Positions 57,662-64,000 of a DNA stretch of 64,000 bases are shown here, piece by piece. The stretch lies in the NCBI GenBank assembly GCA_015146655.1, contig VKHL01000004.1, forward strand, positions 396,079 to 460,078, given 5' to 3'. This DNA is from Ochromonas danica. Lineage: Eukaryota > Sar > Chrysophyceae > Chromulinales > Chromulinaceae. Below the pieces are notes generated by a model that saw only the letters and a program-made list of their open reading frames with translations, was not told the origin of the DNA and searched no databases. Both the position numbers and the translations under genes were made by a program. Position 1 is the stretch's first letter, and every line of letters starts with the position of its first letter.

Positions 57662-58565
57662 TTCTGTGCCTGTAGAACGAAGGGCAGAGGGAAGACAACG
57701 GAGAGCAACAATTAGAGACAACAAATTATTCTTGCATTAAAAAATTGAAAAACAAGTATCCATATCAAGAGAAGACAAGGCAATAATCTCTAGGATAAGA
57801 ATATAGCAATAAAATAAAAATAGATGCAAGTCTCTGACCTGATTAACTCTTATCTTTGTCTTTCTTTTGCAGCAGAAGTGACTGATTGACTGACTGACCA
57901 TCAGCACCCAACACAAGCAACAAGGCGGCACACGTGATCTGACAACTTAACACTGGCATTCCCGCGCCAATATTGGAGGAATAATAACTAACATAAACAT
58001 TTACTAAAACTATTTCTTTATTAACACTCTAAGTGAATAACTGTCCCAGGGCAAAACAATATAGCTTATCATCTCTTTGGTCAGTCTAAGTCACATCGTT
58101 ATTATACTGGTACGTTGTCTAAGGGTACGTTGGCAACAATCATGTGAAGGACCAGAACAGTAAACGTAGAGTTAGCTTGACAAAATTAAGACAAAATTAA
58201 GACAAAGTAGCTACAAGACTCAAACAACAAATTGACATTTAAATTTGAGTAGAATTCGACCTTGCTATTGATCTTATTATTCGAGTAGAATTCGACCTTA
58301 TTATTGTTGATCTTGTTATTCGAGTGGAATTTGACCTTATAATTTGAGGAGAATTTGAATTTGACCTTGCTATTGAGGAGTATACGACCTTGCAGGTGCA
58401 GTGGTTCCATTATCAACCACGCACTGGTCCAAGACACAAACATATAGCGTATAGAACGCCAACATAGTACATAACATACACCACAGTATTTCACATCATA
58501 CAAACTTAGCACCATTTCACGCCTTCTATATCACCAGGATCAAGTGACGGCAAACAGCAAGGTGG
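57662..58565. other. Intergenic with minisatellite
   Basis: About 900 bp between two minus-strand genes: the S15 promoter on the left and the 3' side of the membrane-protein gene on the right. It contains the tandem repeat at 58244-58395. A CAACTTAAC word near 57944 is a weak relative of the recurring motif. No gene is supported. Confidence 0.4.
58244..58395. repeat. Imperfect minisatellite
   Basis: Diverged units of roughly 25-50 bp built from GAGTAGAATTCGACCTT, TTATTGTTGATCTTGTTATTC and GAATTTGACCTT words repeat four to five times. A minus-strand open frame through it reads as repeated KVEFYSNNKIN-like peptides, but no start or splice context supports it as coding. Confidence 0.6.
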
Positions 58566-58990
58566 CTATTTCAAGTTGTTACCCAAACAAATGATCATCA
58601 TGATTACTGCCATAAGGCAAGACAAGGAGATTGCAGTGGCGGAGTAAGGAAAGACATGTCCCGTGGCGTTGATCTCCAACACCAACATTGCTGCTGGATT
58701 GTCAGCCTCATCCACCTGCTCATAGAGAGAATGAGTGGGATAGAGAGGTGAGGTATGTGCTTCTCTCCAGGAAGATGATGAAGGAGAAGAGTAGAACAAG
58801 CACAACAGTCCTCCCAGAAGGAGCAGCAGGCCCTGGTAGAAGAAGAGGTTGTCCGAGGAGGGAGCAATGACTTTCATCATCAGGCTAAACACACCAGGGA
58901 CGTTCTGCCAATACTCTATCTTCCAAGAAGATAATCCATAGCTCTTCCTTGAGCCGCGGCCTGCCACCAGAATCTCGTGTCTGGGAACCA
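58566..58990 (-). CDS. Two-helix membrane protein, 5' end uncertain
   Basis: A minus-strand open frame ending at 58566 encodes about 140 residues. It starts near ICHKDLVPRHEILVAGRG, followed by SYGLSSWKIEYWQNVPGVF and two hydrophobic helices (LFFYQGLLLLLGGLLCLFYS and TAISLSCLMAVIMMIICLG), separated by a Ser/Pro-rich loop with an N-glycosylation site (NAT). No ATG lies in frame. A pyrimidine-rich acceptor TTTCCCACAG near 59010 suggests a spliced 5' exon that I cannot place in the 130 bp before the next gene. I recognise no family. Confidence 0.4.
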
Positions 58991-59134
58991 GATCTTTGTG
59001 GCAGATCTTTGCTGTGGGAAACGCTTGCCAAGAAAAGAAACTGTTTCATTGTCTAATAAACTGTTTTACACCATGATGAAGGCTTGTTAATTAATTCTAA
59101 TACTAGTGCTACTGAAGAGTGTTTGGTGGATCTG

Positions 59135-61298
59135 CTAACGTTGTTGTAGGCGACTAATAAGGTCAGCTTTAGAGCCTGAGACAGGAAGATTCTTTTGCCG
59201 TAGAAGTGCCTGCAATTCATCCTTCTTTAAAAGGCTGTAATCTTGTGGCAAGGCAGTAGTAGTTGTTTCCTTCACAGTTTGAAGAGGAGGAGAGGCCGCT
59301 ACCCCTTTCTTCGGAGAAGAGGAAGAGAAAGAGGAAAACACCTCTTTTGGGCCTTTCTCTTTCTTTTGGCCTGGGTTACCTTGCAGAGCAAGTAAGAAGT
59401 CGTCGAAGGAAGAGAAGTCAGCAGCTGATGGCAGGGAGCCTCCACCACCTGTTGAAGCACTGCTGGGGGCACGGGATTCATTGCCTTCCACCTCCCAATC
59501 ATCCTCGTTCTTCGACCAGGCATGTTTGTTGATGCTTGGTTGCGACTGTCTCTTTGCCTCCACTGGTTTATTAGAGGAAGAGAAGGGGTCATCAGCTCTA
59601 TTGAGGGTTTCTTTCAAGAACCTATCGTATACCATATGAGCAAAACGTTACATGCAGAAGAGGACAATTGATGAAGAAGAGAAAGAAGGGAGAAAGACTC
59701 ACTGATCAAAGTCAAAGGAAGAGTCAGCGGGCTGATTGAAGAAATCATTGGAAGGCGAGGGAGGAGTCTTCTTCCAAGCTGTCCTCTCCTCCCCTTGACT
59801 GTCCCGTCTATTAGCATTACTGTACGATGATGATGAAGAAGAAGGTGATGTTGAAGATCTGCTGGAGGTCGTCGAGAAGGGTTGAGAATAGGGCGTAGAT
59901 GTGCGTGGACGGGATTTTGACTCATCTCCCCAATTACGGTTTTCTCTTGTGCGATCCTTCTGATCATAGGGGTTGTTAGGAGACCATTCTCTTGCAGGCG
60001 ATCTTCGCTGAGGCCGTCTAATAGGAGCATCTCCATTGGGATAGAAGAGTTCCTCAAACATTCCATTTCGTTTCAGTTGGCGAAGGTTAGGATTGTTAGG
60101 ATCTCGATCCATCATCATCTCCACCACTTCTTTTAATGTTGGTTCCTAAACACCATGTTAAAAGTTAGTTTCAGAGCCAGTTAGTTAATATGGTGTGGTA
60201 GAGCACAGTGTATCTTCTTACCCTACGCTCCTTCTCTGCAAGATCGGGAAGGTATTTAATCTGTGAAGCATCTAATAGTAAACTTGGACCACAAGGTGCC
60301 AATTCCTTCTCCAACTCTACAGGCAGACGGAAGTGACCAAAGAGGTCACTGGTCAAGCTCACCATAAACTGTCCATCTTCTATACCAATAATACGACCAC
60401 ATTTCCCTTCTTCCTTATGATCAAGAATCGAAACATATTCACCTCGTTTTAGTTTTCTTAAAGAATCATCAATTTCTTCCTTAGGAGGGTCAAAATGCTT
60501 TGAAAGCACACTCACTTCCAAATCACTCAAAGGAACAACAAAGTTGTAGATATTTCTAGCAAATCCAGCAACTGTAGAGAGAGACTCAATTTCTTTAGCA
60601 ATAGTAGGATTCATTTTAGAGCACTGGATATAGACACAACCAACAACAGCAGGTTTAAAGCGAACACATAAGTCATCATCTCCTTCCTTCTTTAACGATC
60701 GCTTCTTTGGCAATGGTCTATAATAATAAGATGGTGCTTTAGGAACACAAGCACTTGAGACAATTCCATGGAATCGATGGCTAGGATCAGCTTTCGCTTC
60801 TTGGAAGAAGTCATGTAATGCATTCTCTGACCCTTTGCGTACTTGTAAACGAAACCATTTGGTTTCATTCAAAAATGGGAAATCATAACCACCAATTTCA
60901 TCTGAATAGATATAACCTGAGAGTTCTTTAGGAGTTGGTTTGGGGGCTTTCTTCTTGCGTGGACTACGTGCAGTGGTATTTTTCTTGTCTAACACTTCCT
61001 CTACTACTGCTGTCTCTTGTTGCACAGCAGTAGCAATACTACCTCCTTCAGAATGTAATTCTTCAGGTATAAGAGAAGGTTGAATTAAATCTAATCGTGG
61101 CATCTTCTTGTTTGTTGCATGTAAGCAAGTCATGGAGGAGGAGGAGTGAGAGTGAGAGTTATGGTAGTTGTGGTAGTACCGGTGGTGGTGGTGGGGATAG
61201 TCTGTGGTTGTTGCAGGCAAGACTTTCCATGCAACTACCACACCTGTGAATAGAGTTAATACTCCTAATATTGCTACTAGGAAGAAATTAGCAAGCAT
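59135..61298 (-). CDS. Plastid NusG-like factor fused to SAP domain
   Basis: Three exons (61298-60222, 60145-59703, 59621-59135) join in frame to 668 aa. An N-terminal signal peptide (NFFLVAILGVLTLFTGVVVA, then WKVLPA) suggests ER-routed plastid import. Residues about 140-285 are an NGN domain (KWFRLQVRKGSENAL, VVGCVYIQCSKMN, FARNIYNFVVPLSDLEVSVL). A KOW motif follows (LKRGEYVSILDHKEEGKCGRIIGIEDGQFMV). NusG/Spt5 proteins bind RNA polymerase and control elongation. The C-terminal 300 residues are Ser/Arg/Pro-rich and end in a SAP domain (YSLLKKDELQALLRQKNLPVSGSKADLISRL), a DNA-binding helix pair. Joining is supported by in-frame consensus splices at both introns. The whole looks like a plastid nucleoid transcription factor, similar in concept to plant pTAC13 but with its own DNA-binding tail. 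Confidence 0.8.
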
Positions 61299-61607
61299 TT
61301 AGGATTTATATAAGTAGCAAATAATAAACTTTAGAAATGGTTGATGCACACCTCCAACTTTCTTTTTGTGGGCAATGCATGCCTCCAGCAATGCCAGGCA
61401 ATGCAGTTATTATTGTCTTGCGTGGTATAATCTAGAATCTGGCTGTCTGGCTGTTTTGTCATTCGGGGATGCCAAATGCCAACAGAGTGAGGGTCAGTTT
61501 GAGTTAGTGCGGGAAGATCCAATTTGTTCTTTTTATCTTCTTTATCTAAGCCTACCTTCTTTTGATTTTATTGAACTAAGAATTATTTATTTCTTTTTCA
61601 TTTAGCT
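61299..61607. other. Divergent spacer, NusG-SAP / PH-domain genes
   Basis: 309 bp between divergent genes. Repeated GGCAATGCA words occur at 61372-61404. A TTTTTCATTTAG stretch just before the PH-gene ATG could be an acceptor for a 5' UTR intron. No RTTAACTTAAG motif is seen. Confidence 0.35.
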
Positions 61608-62750
61608 ATGGGATGCATTGCTTCCCAAGCCAAACCACCACCTCCTAACCCTCCTATTCTATTGGAAGGGAAAAGTGGAAGTAGTGGGAAGAACGAATCT
61701 GTGATAACGACTCCACCTAAACCAACCATTCCTGACGATGAACCTAAGCCAGTAGCTAATTATGGGTCTATTGAAACAAAAGCAGTGAAAGTTGACGATG
61801 CAGCAGCAACACCTGAGCCTGCCCCCACTATCACTACTCCTGCCTCGAAACTCTTACACAGTGAACAGAGTTTTATTGACAGTGCAGAAGGACAGTTTGC
61901 CCAGTTGACTATTAGTCACCTTGGGGCATCATCAACCACACAAGGCAATAACAACAATATCAATAAAAAGCAACATGCATCAAATGATCGAAAATTAAAT
62001 CAATTCCTCATAGCAGCATTTGAAGAAGAAGATCTAGTACTTAGTCGTCAAAATACACCTAAAAGTCAACATACTCCTTCTTTCTCTGCAATGACAACAA
62101 CAACGGGAGGTGACCAGTCAGTGACTGGAGCCTCCTCAAGCAGTCCAAAAGCTGTGATCTCACCAGTTCAACGGTTGTCAATTATCAAGACACCCATTAG
62201 TCAAAGCCACAATATGTTTCTCGGCGACCTTCCTGTTCTTGAAGATAGTATCGTGCCCACCATGCGAGATGAGAGTGACGGTGGTGAGGAAGATGGTGAA
62301 GAGGAAGAAGAGAGCAGCAGATCGCCTTCTGTGCGTCCCAATACCACTGCTGTTGCTCTGCAGACACAAGCACCTATTTCGCCTCCTCCCACTAAACGTG
62401 GCTTTCTGGTTCAAACTAGTCCCTTGGGAGATGGTCAAGTTGCCACTCCTGGCAAGGCATTCAATGTATTAGACGAAGGTCGCCTCTATCAAATCGATCC
62501 AACTTCTTCTATTGCGACTTCGTCAGCTTTCTTGGTTGATAATCGCACGATCTCTCTTAAGCATGCTTCTGTTGAGGTCGAGGATGAAACAATCAATATT
62601 GTGACTGATGAGCCTCAAGAGAACTTTAGAGAAAGCTTCTCATCAGGTCGACGAGTAGTTTCTTTTAGTATTCGCGATGCAAGAGAACGAACACAATGGA
62701 TTGAAGCCTTGAAGCAGCATATTGAGTTCTCAGAGGCAGATCCTGTTTAG
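61608..62750 (+). CDS. Lipid-anchored PH-domain protein
   Basis: A single-exon gene of 380 aa. The N-terminus MGCIASQAK is a strong N-myristoylation (Gly2) plus palmitoylation (Cys3) signal, so the protein should sit on membranes. Residues about 10-260 are low-complexity, Pro/Ser/Thr-rich with an acidic run (GGEEDGEEEEESS). About 285-378 is a PH domain: AFNVLDEGRLYQID, NRTISLKHASVEVED, RVVSFSIRDARERTQWIEALKQHIEF, with the invariant Trp of the final helix. It may act as a phosphoinositide-binding scaffold. No enzymatic domain is present. Confidence 0.7.
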   Translation: MGCIASQAKPPPPNPPILLEGKSGSSGKNESVITTPPKPTIPDDEPKPVANYGSIETKAVKVDDAAATPEPAPTITTPASKLLHSEQSFIDSAEGQFAQLTISHLGASSTTQGNNNNINKKQHASNDRKLNQFLIAAFEEEDLVLSRQNTPKSQHTPSFSAMTTTTGGDQSVTGASSSSPKAVISPVQRLSIIKTPISQSHNMFLGDLPVLEDSIVPTMRDESDGGEEDGEEEEESSRSPSVRPNTTAVALQTQAPISPPPTKRGFLVQTSPLGDGQVATPGKAFNVLDEGRLYQIDPTSSIATSSAFLVDNRTISLKHASVEVEDETINIVTDEPQENFRESFSSGRRVVSFSIRDARERTQWIEALKQHIEFSEADPV

Positions 62751-63000
62751 TTTGCTAGTATTCATGTGGTATTGGCGTGTGTCTAACTGAATAATTCTCG
62801 TTGAACAATAACGAAAATACTGAGACAACATACTTTCTTTTTGTTCTAGTCTATTCTAGGTTAGAATAGTTAGAATACTTTCAAGTAAATCAAGGCATGA
62901 CCTGCATCCGAGGCGAAGGCACGCGAAGAAAATTTAATTAGTTCAGTAGAAAAGAAAGATCAGGTTTGTTCATTCTTGGTTCTGTGTGGAGGACACGCTC

Positions 63001-63105
63001 ATCGTACCAGTCTTTCGTATTTCGGGAGTTTCGTCGCAATAAAACGCGTTTAACAAGTCGTTTTCCTATCGAAATCGCGTTAAACGAAAATCCCGAAATG
63101 CCATC
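63001..63105. mobile_element. MITE-like element, decayed copy 2
   Basis: ATCGTACCAG-TCTTTCGTATTTCGGG at the left and ACGAAAATCCCGAAAT near 63084-63099 at the right reproduce the ends of the element at 25122. The internal GTCGCAATAAAA and AAGTCGTTTTCC words are also shared. This copy is shorter and the right repeat loses similarity after GAAAT. It lies in the 62751-63216 spacer, which otherwise holds nothing I can support. Confidence 0.65.
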
Positions 63106-63216
63106 GTTTGAGTCACAGAGGTCCAGAAGACACAGATCTGGCGTCCTGGCATCTGCTCATTTTTGACATCTTCTCTTCTTTCCAGCAAATGACATTATCT
63201 TTGAACATCAATATCC

Positions 63217-63709
63217 ATGGAGCACCAGATAGATTGTTCTGCATCAACACCTCGCTGCACCAAATGTGGTGCATCGAGGTTTGAGCGACCATGCCCCTAT
63301 GTGAGCGGCTTGGTGGAGGCGGAACAGGTGAAAGCGGAGGTGGAACGCATGAAAGTGGGGGTGGAACGCGTGAAAGTGGGGGCGGAACAGGTGAAAGCGG
63401 AGGCGGAATGCAAGAAGGCGGATGCGGAACGCTTGAAGGCCGTAGCAGGTAAGGGAGAACTCGATTGCTTTGATAATGTAACTCATCGTCTGTCTTGTCT
63501 CAGTGTTTGCTGGCATCGTTGTCGCCTTTCTGTTTATTGCACTACTGGGCTTCACTTTCCAGGAAGTGTCTCAGTCAGTGGGCAATATCAAGGTGGCGTT
63601 GACAGACATCAGCAATTCTGTTATGATCGCTGCTGGAGAATGCCGCAAGGGCGGCATATTCGGGCTGATCAATCTAGTGAAGAGGTGGACCCAACACAAG
63701 TCCAAATAA
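63217..63709 (+). CDS. Heptad-repeat single-pass membrane protein
   Basis: Two exons (63217-63448 and 63504-63709; 55-bp intron GTAAGG...CTCAG) join in frame to 145 aa. A short N-terminal Cys-rich piece (Cys8, Cys16, Cys19, Cys28 approximately) is followed by six tandem 7-residue units of the type E-Q/R-V/M-K-A/V-E/G-V/A, encoded by near-identical 21-bp DNA repeats (63325-63449). Then comes one transmembrane helix (VFAGIVVAFLFIALLGFTF) and a short basic C-terminus. The heptads should make a coiled coil next to the membrane. I recognise no family. The codon use is GC-richer than in its neighbours, and the gene lies beside a MITE relic and a GC-rich inverted repeat, so it may be a recent or mobile-associated gene. 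Confidence 0.55.
63250..63279. repeat. Hairpin inside 5' coding part of heptad gene
   Basis: CCTCGCTGCACCA and TGGTGCATCGAGG pair over 13 positions with one mismatch around an AATG loop. It overlaps the codons of the Cys-rich segment. It could be chance or a foldback relic. Confidence 0.5.
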
Positions 63710-63934
63710 CGCCATCGTGGCTGGACCACAGGGACGAAGAGGATAGCAAGGATCGAAAAGGCGAGGGCTGGACTTAGCAAAGTTGACTACTTCTTTTGTG
63801 AATGTGTGTGTAATGTAACTAATGATCTACTTACATCAACTATCTCAAACTATTTCATAGGGTAACAGCGTTACGTACCATCACATGAATAGCTGTCACG
63901 ACTAGAGTGGCTGGCCCCCGGGGCCTTGGCCCAT

Positions 63935-64000
63935 AGCCCACGGCAGGCCCATGGGCATGCCCGCACCCCGGGCAATCCCAGAAGGGGCCTGCCGTGGGCT
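63935..64000. repeat. GC-rich inverted repeat at window end
   Basis: AGCCCACGGCAGGCCC (63935-63950) and GGGCCTGCCGTGGGCT (63985-64000) are perfect 16-bp inverted repeats with a 34-bp GC-rich spacer. From 63911 the composition jumps far above the window average. The element may continue past the window. It looks like the end of a different repeat family or transposon. Confidence 0.65.

Noticed and set aside
58186-58515. 109-codon minus-strand frame with KVEFYSNNKIN-like repeats
   Set aside because: It is the translation of an imperfect minisatellite and has no splice partner or domain.

Overview
The window is nuclear DNA from a eukaryotic microalga, most likely a photosynthetic, flagellated stramenopile (ochrophyte) with a secondary red-type plastid. 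Genes are intron-containing (GT-AG introns mostly of 60-160 bp, one of about 420 bp), use the standard code and alternate between strands at close spacing. Two plastid-type proteins, UDP-sulfoquinovose synthase and a bacterial-type ribosomal protein S15, begin with a signal peptide followed by an AFGF element. This resembles the ASAFAP-type bipartite presequence of red-lineage secondary plastids. A DRC4/GAS8 homologue implies a motile cilium, and HMG-CoA synthase implies a mevalonate pathway. I do not name a genus.

Layout, 1-25 kb: a partial exon, HMG-CoA synthase, a V-ATPase accessory protein (ATP6AP2-like), an NVL-type double AAA ATPase, a YANK/STK32-like kinase with a large insertion, DRC4 divergent from an SH3-WD40 protein, a secreted LEA-like repeat protein, the sulfolipid enzyme, an LRR protein, then a wrecked stretch (21.9-23.8 kb). 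That stretch holds a transportin-3-like fragment, a near-perfect fold-back inverted repeat and a frameshifted Crinkler/RHS-type P-loop NTPase. A PC-esterase-like protein follows.

Layout, 25-43 kb: a MITE-like element, a NAK-family endocytic kinase, a Polo-like kinase, a signal-peptide protein of unknown function, a fucosyltransferase-like enzyme, a CS-domain protein, a TMEM230 homologue, a membrane hybrid histidine kinase and a gene-poor stretch ending in an intron-containing tRNA-Asp(GTC).

Layout, 43-64 kb: a DPP8/9-like peptidase, TBL1, a CDIN1 homologue, a giant WD40-BTB-Kelch-BTB protein, an organellar-type histidyl-tRNA synthetase, plastid S15, an unknown membrane protein, a plastid NusG-like factor fused to a SAP domain, a lipid-anchored PH-domain protein, a second MITE copy, a heptad-repeat membrane protein and a GC-rich inverted repeat at the window edge.

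Most genes are housekeeping and do not form one pathway. Two threads link some of them. One is plastid function (sulfolipid synthesis, translation and transcription). The other is a recurring 11-bp intergenic motif, RTTAACTTAAG, found upstream of many genes and possibly a lineage-specific promoter element. Exon joins were worked out by hand from splice consensus, reading-frame continuity and remembered family alignments. No similarity search was run.
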